The notes under the pieces are model-generated. The model ran no database searches. It saw only the letters and a list, made by a program, of their open reading frames with translations, and was not told the origin of the DNA. Shown piece by piece: positions 45,821 through 59,500 of a stretch of 64,000 nt of DNA. The stretch lies in the NCBI GenBank assembly GCA_014871385.1, contig CM026427.1, forward strand, positions 11,408,430 through 11,472,429. The letters run 5' to 3'. The first letter of the stretch is position 1; each line of letters begins with the position of its first letter. The position numbers were made by a program, and so were the translations under genes. Origin of the DNA: Ceratodon purpureus. Lineage: Eukaryota; Streptophyta; Bryopsida; Pseudoditrichales; Ditrichaceae.

Positions 45821-48661
45821 GAGGGGCGATGGAAAGGCTTCGGAATCGCAAGGAAAGGGAGGTGAGCAAAGAACAACCCGGCATAGGTCATAGGAAGGGA
45901 CCAGAGAGATGCATTGGCATCAGTTGTTGTTGATGGGAGGTTCACCGGCGGGGCGTCATCATGATGTTGACGTGAGTGAGTGACAACAGTGCCAAAAATT
46001 GCACCAGAGAGATGTCGATGGCATGTTACAACACTCACCACCAATGGAGAAGCTCTTACAACATGATGTAAGTTTTGGTTAAAATTCATTTACTTATTTA
46101 AGTAAATTTTGTAGCGTCATAATTTTGGTAGCAACTGAAGAAAATTTAGCCACTTTTGGGATTGCTGGGACTCAGGACTGTGAGACGAAGGAATGTGTGT
46201 GAAAGTTACTGACTTGCAGGCTGCTTGGACAGGGTGTGTGGAATTTGGGTAGGTGCAGTGGAAAAGAGGACAACATCTTAGGTGGTGAGACTCAGTTGTC
46301 CTGTGTTTGGGCTCAATTTTATTGGTATATGGTATTTGGAATTATTGAGGAAAAGTGTGTTTTGAGTCCCAAGTCAAACTGGTTGTGCAGTGTTGCTTTT
46401 TTATTTTTCCAGGTATGCTTAAAGTGCAGACTTCAGAGAGAGGAACCCATTTGTTTCAAAGCGGAAAATTAAGTGACTGTAAAAAATATCTTGGTAAGTG
46501 CAATTCAATGGATAAGATTTTGTTGTGATGAAATCAATGAGGAAATCCCTTTGTTTTTCTACGTGATCAACTTCAATCTACAGAAGGTGGTGTAATCTAA
46601 TCCTATTCATTTATGACCAGCTGCAAATCTGTGAACGTCAAGAAATTTAAAATAATTTTACGACATGTAGTGTAAAATTATTACTCACTTCTGTCTTGAG
46701 TGTAGTAGCATGTAGCCGATGAGGTCTCAATTATTGAATTTATTTACGTTACTTCCCCATACGTTGAGCTATTGGAATTATTGAGGACTTTTCATTTCTT
46801 GAAATGCTATTGGGTCAAAAGTATGGGATTAAAATGATATATGTATTATTGGTTGAGTGCCAACGGAAGTTGACTTAAAGAATCACCAGACTACAGACTA
46901 GAGTCACTTGGAGCCAAACTCTTCTACGAACGGTGGACCAAACATGCTTTGTTGCCCCAAATTCTGGATTTTGGAGCAAGACTACAGGCCTACCTACTAC
47001 TACCACAGATTCTGGGTCAACTAAAGATAAGCAATCAGCATCTCTGCTTGCAGGACAATGCCAAATATGCACCCCGGAGATGCGTCAAACCAGCGGGATT
47101 CAGGGCTCTGGAAGCCGTCCCTAGGAGCTGGCAACTACCATCGAGGTGCATGAATGCCAAACATGTGTACTGCAAGAGACGTGGACGGATCCAAAACCAA
47201 GTCCTAAAATTCACTGTTTCAGAAGTACACAAATGGATTCTTCGAAATATCGGTAGATTCAACAACGTTAGGATAAGTTAGCATGAACTTGGAAATTTTA
47301 CCAGTTGGGCTTGAAAATGTGAGTGACTAGTGATGAGTGAATAATCCAGAATCTGAAGAAAGGATGATCGGAGGTTTGTTAGATTGGGAAGGCCATGCTG
47401 GGCAACCAGCGAATGGTAAGTTAATTACAAGTGGGTTATCGGATTAAGTGATCATTTCTATGGATATCTGGATGGTGTAGTCATTGTGGCGTTCTGCTGG
47501 ATGGTTTTCAAGTAGGTGGGTATGGTGCGAAAGGTTCTGTTGCTTTTGAACAGTCGCTCCACATCAACATTAACAATATGCACATCATCAGGTGTTCTTC
47601 TGGTGCTTGGTAGTCTTTGTGCTTCTGAAAGGCGTGCTCGAAGGACTCCGACCTAATTTCACACAAACAGTTGCACATCATTAGGTTCAATATTCAGAAT
47701 GCTCACATTCTAAGTTGTTTCCAATGAACAGCAAAAACACGTTTCTCAGTGACTTAGAACAAGGAACACGATGTTATGCAGGAGATTTTGTACACGTTAA
47801 ATATTCCAAGAAAACTCACATTAGTCAGCAAAAATTTCTGAATAATGCTTGTTCTCAAAGCAGTATGAAGGACACTTCCATACTACGGTAGCAATGACGC
47901 AGTACAACAACATGGCAACAAACAATTTGGGAGGTAGAACTTTTAATTACCCGTCACTGAAAGCAGAAATATCCTCTTGAAAGATCGTCGGGTGCACGTC
48001 CCACTTATAATACAATTAGAACTTCTCTTTACAAGTACCAGCTGATCCAAGAGCTTAAACCTCTGAATTCCAGCATCCGTTAATGTATTTAAGTCAGTTT
48101 TCGAATAGTCAAATTCAGGGAATATCGCATCATATTACAGGCACGTATCTCCAACAATGCAATGCTGCACAAGAATTTGAACAGCTCTCTTTTATGTACT
48201 AAAAACAACTGTTACTACCACAATTTCCATAAATTACGCTTCATAAATACTGACTTCTTCACTTACAAAATTTCAGTAACTCACAATGATTTTGTAACAC
48301 AAAAAATGCCTGTAGTGAGTTCCTATACTTCTACAGAGACAATGGTGCCACAAACATGAGGAGCATGCATTCCTCATCTAATAACTGAGAAAAATGATTG
48401 TACCAATCTCTTCTCAATGCCCAACTGTACAATTCGTCAAATGGTGATCACCTGCGACAATGCTTTCGCTAAAGCATTATACCAAAGCTGTACAAAGCTA
48501 TCAATGAACTAACAGTACATGAGTAAACCTACATAACCTGAATGTTGTCCATTTCTACAAACATGGTAGTCATGCAGTGGACATGGTTACAACCTTGACC
48601 CTTGATACGATTCAATTCAACTGCATGAAAAGAATCATACCAAACCTGTACAAAAGACCAC
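45821..48661. other. Intergenic region, about 2.8 kb
   Basis: No gene, RNA or repeat recognised. Short frames near 46.9-47.3 kb occur on both strands and look accidental. The last few hundred bases are probably the 3' UTR of the LCAT gene. Confidence 0.45.
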
Positions 48662-50205
48662 CTAATAGTACATGAGCTGCTCCTCCTCACTTACATTCAG
48701 AACGGAGTCCACAATCACCCGGACCGAATCCTCATCGTGCAAAATTTTCATGTGCCCTTTGTTGGCCAACGCCACAACCTCGAGCTCCTGCCCGGCTACG
48801 GCCTCCCACTCCTTCACCACGGCAGTCAAGCTGCAGACGTTTACAGTCCCATCGCCGTCGCCTTCGGTGATCTCAGGGTGGTTGTCGAAGCCCTTCTCCT
48901 CGTAACTTAGCCGCTCCGACGTCGGCACGCCGTGCCCGTAGATGAGCGTGACTGGAACCCCGGGCGCCTGCAGAATCTCCGTCAGGTGAGGAATTCGGGA
49001 CTTATAGGGCGCAACGCCCTCTGGGAACCCGACGTCGATGAGAAACTGCTCCATGTCGACGGCGGTGTAGCTGCGGCCGGACGTGACGACGAGCGCCCGG
49101 TCGCCGAAGACGCGCGACACGGGCAGGAGCCAGAGGTTGGACTCCGACCGGCGCTGCTCTTCGCGGACGACGAGGGAGTTTACGAACGGGACGCCCTCCG
49201 GGTTGCCGGACGCGAACGTCATCATCTGCTCGACGGCGCCACCCCAAGGGGTGGACACGGAGACGAAGCGGGCGACGTATCGGTCGCGCCACTCTGGGGT
49301 TTGCTGGTTCAGGAAGTAGAGCGTCCACAGGCCGCCCATGCTGTGCGCCATGAGCACCACGGGCTGGTTGTCGTTCGCTCGGGAGGCTGACTCCACGAGG
49401 TTTTTCAGGTCTTTGAGGTATTTGAGCGCGACGTCGGATGCGTGTGGCCCCGGTGCGAATCGGAAGTCGTACGGCGCGCCGTAGAGGGATTTGCCGCTTT
49501 CGTAGCCTCGGGCCTTGAGTGCGTCGACTATGTGGATCATGTAGCCCGTTAAGAATCTGGACACGAGAGAGGAGTGAGTGAGTGAGTGAGTTCGAGGTTT
49601 TTTGTGATGGAGAATGGTGTTTGTTGGTGGGGGTGCATTGGAAGAGAGATGATGGTTTTGAGGGTTTGAGGGGCTTACTTGAGTGAGGGATCGAGGTATT
49701 CCATGCCTTCGGTGGAGCCGAAATAGGGCACGCGCGTCTCGACCCCCTTGATGTTGCTGTAGGCGTCGGTGTCCGGGTTGTAATCTAAGCTGAGGCGGTC
49801 GGCGAAACAGGAGGTGAATGGGGGAAAGAGGGTTTTCACGTCCAGCCATAGACGGAAATACTCTTTGCGGAAGCTGTAGCACCATGGCTTGGTAGCCTCG
49901 TACTCAGCTGTCAATCTCGCCTCGAGCTGGTTGCCGCCCGTACCTGGCACGATAACCACCGGATTGAGGTGCCGATTGCTTCCCGCCTGTACTCGTGCCA
50001 TGGCCTGCGGCATCGGTCGCAGCTTGTGGCCCAGCATGGAGAAAACTCTCGCTCTCGCCACGGTGTGCAAACTGCCAAATGTGGTGGATAGAACGAGCGC
50101 CAGTGTAAGAGTTACAATCACGAATTGAAGTAACACTGGAAGCGAATTCGTGCTCTGACTGCGACGACGTCTCCGCTGCTGCGTTGCCGTGCAACTTGAA
50201 TTCAT
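48662..50205 (-). CDS. Lecithin:cholesterol acyltransferase-like protein (LCAT1-type)
   Basis: Two exons, 49679-50205 and 48662-49556, join in phase across a 122-base GT-AG intron and give 473 residues. The start is ATG 50205; the open frame extends upstream only through a TTG. Residues ~22-40 are a membrane anchor (LPVLLQFVIVTLTLALVLS) after a basic RRRRR stretch. The alpha/beta-hydrolase core shows the PVVIVPGTGGNQLEARL strand/oxyanion region, a lid region (KPWCYSFRKEYFRLWLD), the nucleophile elbow AHSMGG (Ser at about 246), Asp in GDGDGTVN (about 410) and His in NKGHMKIL (about 444). LCAT family members transfer or hydrolyse acyl chains of phospholipids; plant LCAT1-type enzymes act as acyltransferases or phospholipases in the endomembrane system. 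All triad residues are present, so it should be active. Exon 2 is very G/C-rich relative to its flanks. Confidence 0.93.
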
Positions 50206-51115
50206 TGCAAGGGCGTGCCGGTGCGCATTATTCACGCGAAAAATACATCCTCTGAGAAATTCTAAATCCTCCAAAACTTACCCTCAAAACTCAGACCTCG
50301 CAATCAAACAGCACCTCCAAACTGTCACCTCATCACACGAAAAAAACACCAAATTCATCTAAAATTCCAGAAAAAAACGAATCCTCAGTCCTGAGCTCCG
50401 ATCTAGAATCCTAAACCACACTCTTCAACCCAGCAATCTCCACACTACACCTCTTAACACGATACCCTCTACACACACCTCCTAACTCAATCTCCACACC
50501 ACGAGCTCACACCAAATTGCCAACTTCCAACCTAACACAACTTCCAAGCCCAGTTGGTGGATAATGTGGAAATGTGGCACAATCCGCAGCAAGAGATGAG
50601 AAAGAACAAGAATCGGCTCACAACATCAAAATGACCCGAATTCCAACTCCACGCTCTCACAACGCAAAATCAATCACCAACTCATCAGTGATGAGCGGCA
50701 TTCCGATCTGAATTGAGCACATGAGTTTATTTATTATGTGAGAGAAGAATCATTGTTGGTGGGAGTGGAGCCAGTGCAGTGAATGGCAAGCTTGGGCAAG
50801 GCTGCAAGGGCGTGAGCACACATGGGGGAAGCGGGCGCGTGACAGATCGGAGGCAGTGCCATGGTGAAAAGGCGAAAAGCGGAGGATGGTGTGGGGGCTT
50901 CGGAGCACGCCACCCATGCCCAAGCTTCCTTCCTACCATGGCCGCTCTTCGCTTGCTTGCTACATGTGCAGCCTAAGCTGGTCCAGACGTGCTACTCTAG
51001 ACTCTCCGCATGCCATTCCGTGAGCGAATTTCACCGCATGGCATTGCATTGCGGGGCCCGTTTCCACATGGAATCCTCACACCTGCCTCCGCTCTTTCGA
51101 AATCATTCGGTGTTC
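50206..51115. other. Upstream region of the LCAT gene
   Basis: Probable promoter and 5' UTR on the minus strand. No other gene recognised. Confidence 0.45.
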
Positions 51116-51119
51116 CGGA

Positions 51120-51523
51120 ATATTTTAGGGTTGATGTACCTAAAACCACCAACTTAAGGATTTTGAGCTTTTTTTTTTTTTTCAGGGTTAATTTTTGGGG
51201 TATAATTTTCCCATGTAGGGAAGTTGTAATGTAAATTTTTTCAGTTTTTTTTTTCCCAATATACAAATAGATTTAAATTTCTAAACACAAAAGTACTTTG
51301 TGATCCAAAACTGATCTGTAGACTTTTCCATCGTCACAACATAGTTGGTACTAATTTTCACTCATGGTCCGACCCAAAACCACTAGCTTTTTTAGTGTTT
51401 TGATTGGTCGGTTTGAATTGGGTGTTTTGACAATGCTAATTCAGTCTAGTTACGGTTATTGGAAGACCTCTAGGTTGGTTCTGAGGATGCTGGTTGTTTT
51501 AGGTACATCAACCCTATATTTCA
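51120..51523. mobile_element. MITE-like element D with inverted ends
   Basis: Left TAGGGTTGATGTACCTAAAA CCACCAAC (from about 51126) and inverted right TAGGGTTGATGTACCTAAAA CAACCAGC (to about 51517). About 400 bases between outer edges, T-rich inside. No clear target duplication. Confidence 0.72.
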
Positions 51524-51794
51524 AGCGTAGCCATAACGATTCTTAAACCAGGAGTCCCCTTATTCAAAGTGGGAATAGCCTTTGCTCATTTTAAACCCTA
51601 CTTTTGTTTCTTTTTTTTACCTCTTTTGGAGCTAAACTATGTTAGATTAAGAAAAGAATAAGAAATAAATACAGACTTGATATAAAAGTAAAAGGACTTA
51701 CAGATTTATGGATTAGTTCTAATTTTATAATAAAAGTAAATGAAAAAAATATAAAATAAAAGACGAATTTAAGCATATGGATTAAAGGTGAGAA

Positions 51795-52045
51795 GGTATA
51801 TTAAACTCGTTATTGCCATGATTATTTATTATATTTGTGAAGTACTCCCAGAGTTGGTGACAAATATAAAGGAAGTTAAAAGGTATCTTCAACTCATTAT
51901 TGCCTTGATTATTCGTTATTTTGAAGTACTATGAGAGTTAGTGACAAACTTGACAGATGTGAGAGGGTACCTTCAATTCATTACTTCCTTAATTATTTAT
52001 TATTGTGAAGTTTCTTGAAAAGGTGGTAACAAACCTAAAGAAGGT
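51795..52045. repeat. Three-copy degenerate tandem repeat, ~85-bp unit
   Basis: Units begin GGTATATTAAACTCGTTATT (51795), GGTATCTTCAACTCATTATT (51882) and GGTACCTTCAATTCATTACT (51966). Each holds GATTATTnnTTAT, GTGAAGTACT-like and GTGACAAA-like blocks. Confidence 0.75.
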
Positions 52046-52149
52046 TTGTTATACACATCCAAGACACTTAAAAATCTGCTAAATTTATAGATCACTTAGA
52101 AAATATTCATTACAAACTTCCAACTAATAACGGTAAGGTCACCTAAGCT

Positions 52150-53555
52150 GAAAAGTGAGCTCCCCTGTGTGCGGTCAATGGAAAGGAAGTAGCATATTCA
52201 AACAAGTCTGCCCCTGGCTTGCGTGGCAACCACCAGTCCACCTCAGCAACGCACTCCTCGGACTGGCCACAAAATCTTCCCCATCCGCGGCCGGACCACA
52301 CAACTCACTCACATACACCCCCTTCAAAACCATCACCAAACGTAAACCCGCCACCGTGTACCAGAGGCGAACATCTCCACCCCGAAATCCACCAAAACCG
52401 CAGAACAACCCAGCCGCATTTACATCCCATCGTCTCCAACGCGAAACCCTAATTGAACTCCAATTGCGAGTTCCGATGCGAATGCAGAGGCTTCGAATCA
52501 CATTCGATGGGGCGAAGTGGAGATGAGGTGATGAGAGCTTGGCCAGGGGTTCGGAGAGCTTGCGGACTAACGCTGTGACGCGGTTTCGCTTGCACAGGAT
52601 TCGTACGTGTCTGGTGTGGATGTGGATGTGGATGTGTCTTTTCGGGAGTTGGCCGGGGATTCGTGTGGCCGGCGTGTGGAGGTGGAGGTGAAGGTGAGTT
52701 GCGTAATCTGGTTGTGTTTGTGAGGGATTAGTGTTGTGGCTGTGTTGTTGCGGGAGGGTTTGTGATGTTGCGGCTGTGAATTGTTGTGGAATGCGTCCTT
52801 TGGAGGGGAGTGGAGGAGGTTAGGGGAGGTTTTTTTGTAAGTGGGAGTGTGGTTTGGTTGGGAGAGGTAGAGTGAGTGTGTTGTAGGTTTTGGCGTTGGA
52901 GTTGGAGGCGTGATTTGTATCAGGGGTTCCGTTTGTGTGAGTGGCTTTTTTAATTTTTCTTTTGGTTCTTTTTGGGAGGCAGGGGATTCGGATTGCGTTT
53001 GTTTTAGGTGGTTGTTAGTAGTGTTATCTTTGTGAGTTATTTGTAGGAGGGAATTATTTTGGAGTAGGAGAGGAGAGTGTGTTTTGAATGAATTTTTGTT
53101 CCTGTGTGTGGATTTCGTATGGAATTTCGTAGTGAGAGGTTGTGGATGGCTGTGAGTGATGGTAGGTGACCTTTGTTTCCAACGCTGTTTTAGTGGCTAC
53201 AGAAATTCAGCTTCGTCCGCTCGTGATTGAGTCCAGTGACGTGCATAATATGACGATGTTGCTAACAGGGTTTGTCGTAGGGCACCGAAAACAGTATCTA
53301 GCGCTTGCAGGTCCTCTGCCCTTATTTTTCTTGTGGATAGCTGATTTGTGGCTGGTTTTTGGTTTCGTTTGTGAGGGATTAGGATTGATGACCAGGGGCT
53401 TGATATTGTGTGGTTGTTCTGGAGTTATTGACATCTGTGAGGTGTTTCTAGGTTGGAATTTGGAGCAAAAGGACCAGATCGTGGATGCAGGGTGATGTGA
53501 TTGGAGGTTGTAGTGAGGAGGAGGTTTTTGGATATTGTTGCGGCTTGGAGAGAAG
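52150..53555 (+). promoter_or_regulatory. Promoter and 5' leader of the SOP1-like gene
   Basis: No coding gene seen. A good donor (GTGAAG|GTGAGT, about 52693) suggests a leader intron running toward the coding exon. The intervening DNA is T/G-rich like an intron. A 109-codon frame (53166-53495) inside it is probably intronic. Confidence 0.4.
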
Positions 53556-56500
53556 ATGATGCCGCCGGGGTTTGGTTTTCTAGAGAATGGCAATGGTCGG
53601 CCGCCGATAATAATGGCGGCAGGGGGAATCGGAATGTTATCTCCTGTTAGACCAGTGCCTGTGGAGGTCTGGGATATTAAAGCGATGGCAGCACATCGTC
53701 ACAGGATCTTAGCAACTGAAAGCTCGGCACATAGGATGGAAATGGAGGCGCATATGCAAGCAATACCGGCGCAGGCGTGTCCTCCTGGATTCAGGCCGCC
53801 ACCTCTGCACTCGGATCTCCCTACTCCAAACTTCTTTCCACCAGGATTCAGGCCCCCATCTGCTTACAACGAGGCTTTGCTTCCGCAGAATTGTCCTCCA
53901 GGCTTCAGACCTCCAGTTCAGTGTGTGGAAAGCGCAACTATCATGCAACCGGAGAAGAAGTTTCGTAGCACAGATTCAATCACGTACAGACCAGAACTTC
54001 GCTTGGATGATCGATCGGCAGATTCTGTTGGAAAATATGACATCATGCGTGGGCCTTCCATGTGTGGAGCTACAGATAGACATGGCTGGTATCCGAATGA
54101 AAGCTCCTCAGGTGCAGGAAGATTATTGGAGAGTCGCTTCGTAGATCCTCAGCTTTCTAAGCCTTATACACGGCCGCGAGAACCTCAAGATGAGCATGTA
54201 CAAAATCTGTACCGTGGTGCCGAGCTTGAAAACGAGAACTGGCGGCAAGAGGCGCTTCTTACGAATGGTCAATTGCTCGCTTCTTCTGTACCAGTCTCGA
54301 ATGTCACACCACCACTGGCTTACAATCCAGATGCATTTTGGCCAGGAAATATGCGGGGTGACAATCTTGCAAGTACCCGGGAGGCTGGCAAGCGACGCAG
54401 TTTTGAAGGTGTTGACAATAGTCCGCGAACTCCTCCATTCAAGCGCCCGAGGACTGGTCATGAAGTAGATAGAATTGCGCCAGCTTGGGCTAGGTCTAGG
54501 TTGGAATCTGAAATAGCTTGGTCGAATGGTTTACAAATGAGTGATGATAAATCCCGTGATCGTGCAGCCTCGTCTTTGCATAAGCAAAAGCAGATAGAGC
54601 GTAGGAATAAGAATGAATTTAGTAATGGAACCGTAGATCGTTGGCATGACAGGCAAGAGTCGAGGACCCGACGCAGCCCACCCCACTATCGAAGAGGTTC
54701 ATTGTCTCCTCGTGATAGGAACCAAGCTCCCGCCAGGTTAGAAGTATCTAAGAAACCAGAATGTCGTAGCAGGCCTAGCTCGTTCAGAGCGATTAGTCAA
54801 AATGATCGGTCCTCCTTACGGGCTTCCCCTAGGCCAGTTTATCCAAATGGTAAAGAGAAGCAATATAGAAGTAGTCCTTGTTTCGATACACGAATTAGGC
54901 CCTCAGATCGTGGGTCCTGTTCTCCTAGGCTAGGTCTACGCTCTCGGAGTCCCAACAATCGTTCAAATTACGATAGAGCATCATTAAGGGCAGGTGAACG
55001 TAGCTGGCGGAGAGATAGTTGGCCACCTCGGTTACTGGCAGGAAAGACCAGTCCTGAAGCAGAGATTGACAAACCAGGTGCTCATTGGAGGTCAGCGGAA
55101 GTTCCGGGTAGAGCTGAAAGGAAATCAGAGGAAAATGGATCTTTGACAATACTTCATTCTTCACAGATTGTTGAGGAACATGCGAAAGATGACAAAATCC
55201 GAGGTGATTCTCAGTTTCCTAATGTTTTAGCGAAAGAGCATTGTGGTACAGAAGGCAACGTGGTAGAAGAGATGAAGAATTCTTTAGACAATGCGGCACC
55301 GGCTTCCACTGATAGAACTAAGAATTCCTTCTCTTTACCTCTTAGAGCAGGCAGCATACAGAGGCTCCCGGGAATGAAACCAAAAGCTGAACCATGCGAA
55401 AGTCTGGAGAGGAATCTGCCATTACCTAGGAATGATTCTCAATTTGCTACTGAGAAGGCAGGTTCGAGTTCTGTACCACACAGGACGAACAGTGGCGAAA
55501 ATCAGTTCGTGGGTATCAAACCTATTTCAGCAGCATCCTTGAAAATAACTAGATATTTCACGAACGCTGGGTCAGCACCAAAATATCATGCCTCACAACA
55601 TTCAGAGATGGACTGGAAAACATTACCTGAGAAGGTTACTCATTGGAGGCGGCGTACCGTTGTTGTTTCGGCTGGTCAGTTGGTGGCCAAAATATCTGGT
55701 TCTGATGAAGGAGCTGCCTTGCTCGAAGGGGAGCAGGATGAAGCAGAGGAAGGAGAAATATTGCATACAGAAAGTAGCTCCAAACCTTTACTGGGCTTAA
55801 GGTTACCTTTGGAGAGAAGTTCTATTGCACCAGAGACTGGGATTATTGAAGGAGGTCTTATTAAACCAAGTGTTTGTCCATCAAGAGTATCGTCCGAAGT
55901 GGCTGTCCATTCTCAGACTGTAGTGCGTGGAACTGAGAATCAGGTTGCCACAGTCAGCAAAGTGGACTCATGTAGTAACGAGAGAGCAGGGCACAAATGG
56001 ATTTCTACTGGTGTCAGAAGTAAACACATCTCGAGTGTCAAGTTACCGAAGATGGCAAGTGTGTCCGATTTGCAGCCTCCAGACTCGTTGGGAAAGTCTC
56101 ATACCTCTGGTGGTTGCATGTTGGCGGAGGAGGCTCCGGGTAATCCCTGTTCTCAGCAGATGGACGAAGCATCGCCTACCTCAACAGTTAGAAATGGTAG
56201 GGTCTCAGTTGTCGCGGGTGTTAAACGGTCGTCTGATAACCCTTCTGTTCCGACATCTGAACTTGCTTTGCTAGACAGAGAGAAAGAAACTTGCACGGCA
56301 GGAGAACCCAAATCTGATGCAGCTTCTTTCAAGAACTCAGCTATTGTGTCTGAAACTCAGAATCCGAAGCTAACTTTTATGTCGGAGAAATCTTTCTTGC
56401 AAGGGTCATCAGTGAAGGGGCAGAAATTAGAGCGAGATCGGCTAGTAAATTCTGGGACAGAGGTTTCATTTAGGTCTTCATCTAGTTCTTGTGTGGGAGA

Positions 56501-59500
56501 TGCAATTGTCAAACCGTTTGTAGGGGAATCTCGATCACTTTTAGACGACTGGCTGTTTGGAATCACTTCATCGATACCTTTAAATACAGAAACAAACAAT
56601 GGATTTCAACCAAATGACAGCACTTCAAAAGGTTTACAAGTTTCTGTGACATCTAAACTGCAAGATTCGTTAATCTCAGATGGAGACAAGCAGGTAGAGC
56701 GACCGAGCGCATTGGTTATAGAGAAAACGACATCTGTGACAGAGTTGGCGAAGGTTGTGGTGGACAACAAGAAAGCTGCTGTAGTGCAGGGGAAACAGGA
56801 CACGAAGGTGGTAGCACAGCCTTCTGACTTGCGGGATACATCAGCTACAGGAAGGGATAATCTGGCTAGACCGCGCAACAAAGAGGGCCCGACACAAGGA
56901 GACTTTACAAGAAAGGTGGCTAGCTTTTTGACAGATGCGGGTTCACCTCTTGTTACTGAGATGACAAAGGCGAAGAGTGTTGTGTCACAGCGCTCCGATT
57001 TGCAAGATTTAAGGAATTCAGAAGGGAATACTCGGGTTGAGCAAACAGGGAAAGTCATTATGAGAGGGGCTGGTTTGGCGACAAATCTGCTCCAGGTTGT
57101 GACGGAGGAGGGGAAGGGAGAGGTTGCCCTAAGCGACAGTGATGATGATTTTGAGGTAATTACAGAGCCTTCGAGGGAGGTTTTTACGACAGTTATGCAT
57201 TTTGATCGAGAGCGGGGCAAGAGGCGGAAAATAATGCATCCTGAGAAGGGAGGCAACTTGAAACAAGTCACAACTGCAGATAAACCTAAAGCGAAAATCA
57301 AGAAGTCAGATTTACTTGAACTAAGTAGTGGTGCAGAGAAATTTAAGGCTGACTCGATTTTGACGAAGAAGCATATGCCCAGTTTGAAGGGTGGGTTACA
57401 GCGTACATCACCTGTTCTGAAGACAGTGGACACTCTCTCTGTATCCAGCCACCTTTCGGTTTCACCAGCAGTGACTCCTCCATTAAGAACGGTTGGCCAT
57501 TCATACATGAGCAATAAGACATGGCGTAGGGAAGTCACGCCTGTCAATAGTCAACAGTTTTCTAATACTCTACAAAGACCTGCGGTAGTTGCCCAGCCTA
57601 GCACTTACATCCGAAAGAAGTTTAGCATAATAAGAAATCCTGCGCCGCAAGTTCCTCCTCAGTCGAATGCTGGTTTCCAGACTACTGCTTTGTCTAAGTT
57701 CCCTCAAGGATCAGTAACCCAATATAGAAATAAGACGTATTCTTTGTCTGCGTCGAAACCTGTGGTACACCATCAAGTTAGTCCCGCCGTCGCGAAAACT
57801 GCTGTTGCTGCTTCTGCAAGTCCAGGTGTGAAAACTTCGAATACGAAGATGAATGAGATAGGTGCAATGCCTTCCCAGAAGCCAAGCCCCTCTCCAGTAA
57901 GAAAGTTACCTTCTCTTGGCAACGAAACCTTACTCACTCACTTTGAGTCAATTGTGTCTGGGTCGCTCCCAGTTTCTCAAAATTCTCCTTCCAAACCATC
58001 TCACTGTGAGGGAAGCAGTGGCTCGACCACCTTGGCTTATAGCCCAGCGAATAAGTCACCTGGTGGAGCTACCGATGAGGCAGTTGGATATGTGGTATCG
58101 GGGACCAGGTTGTACAGGAAGCGAAAGTGCGATCAAGTTCATGTTGGACCGGCTACGACGTCTGCATCACCAATTTTGAAAACCGGTTCAGAGAAATGCG
58201 ATGTTCCTCTAGGTTATATTAAAAGGAAGACAAACCAACTCGTTCGCTGTGATCACCCTGAAGCCAGTGCTAACGACGCCTTGCAGAATGTGGTAGAAGG
58301 TGGCGATCAGGTGAAATTTATAAACAAGCAAAAGAGACACACTTCTCAATTAAAGACGAAGACAAAGCTCGGCCGAGGTTGTTTTCTTACAGAATCCGAA
58401 TGTTATAGTTTGTTTCTTTGTGCTCTCTGTTATAATAGCATCGTTAGCATGCTGACAGTGATTGAACATTGAATGATTGAATCAATAAGATCCTAAGATG
58501 TATCTTCTGCGAGATTAAGCCTGAAGCTGGAGTTTCTTTTTATTTGCAGTGTTAAGCCAGAAAAAGGGCAGACTTCTGGGCTTAGCTAGGGTTTGGACTC
58601 TCAATAATGAGGGCAAACACACTACTACTGCTCTAGGTGCATCCCGAGATTGGCGGTATCCCCTGTTTCCCTGGAAGAGGTCTGCTTTAGCAGCTCCACG
58701 CTTACGACGTGGGAGACCTTTGCATGAAGGAAAGACGGGTGCATTGTTTTTCCATATAAGGTAAGTTCTAAACCTTCTGCACTGCGTTCTAAAATTTCCC
58801 TCGCTTAATACTAGGAGATTCTGATAATAACGATATGCAGTAATAACATATGCAATCTTCCGCAAGATTTCTGAACTGGTTTGGGGACTCCAGATCTATG
58901 TCAATACAGTTTTGGCTTACATTTTATTACTTACGAGTGTCAAGTTCTTGGTTCTCCCTTGTTACTCGTTCCTAGTGATTTTAAAGATAGCATCTCTTTT
59001 TAGAATGTTCACCAAGACTTTCTAGCCATTAATTGCAACACATCTTTTGGCTTGTTGATGTACTTTGAATTTGATACTCTTTGGTCTTTGTAATGTGGGT
59101 TTGTTTTTGTGAGTGTTTGTCTTCTGTGAATTGAGTCATTCTAAGCCAATTCATATGTCCTATTTGCCTCATTAAATGCCTGTAACAAAGATCTTACAGG
59201 GTCTGGAATGTAATTGTCGTCCGCATGAGCCGAACAACTGGTGAAGGTCGTGGAAAAGTGCAGCTTACCTCAAAAGGGTGTTCTACAAGAGTGTTTGCCC
59301 TGTCTTGCCAGATACTTGGAACTACATCTGTATTCACATTTATGTTCTGTTTTTTTCTGTGTTCGACCTTTGTGACACGTTATCATTTATTTATTTTGCA
59401 ACAGCAATCAGTTACAGAAATATCGATCGGCACATCCTGTCTACACAAAGTCTGCAGATGGTTTTTCACTCCACCGATCAGGTGTTGTGAGCAAGAGTGG

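Noticed and set aside
49557-49885. Open frame extending the LCAT second exon upstream
   Set aside because: It reads through the intron in a different frame from the conserved exon 1; the GT-AG splice restores the family sequence.
56606-57547. 313-codon frame antisense to the SOP1-like exon
   Set aside because: Shadow of a long coding exon; no independent support.
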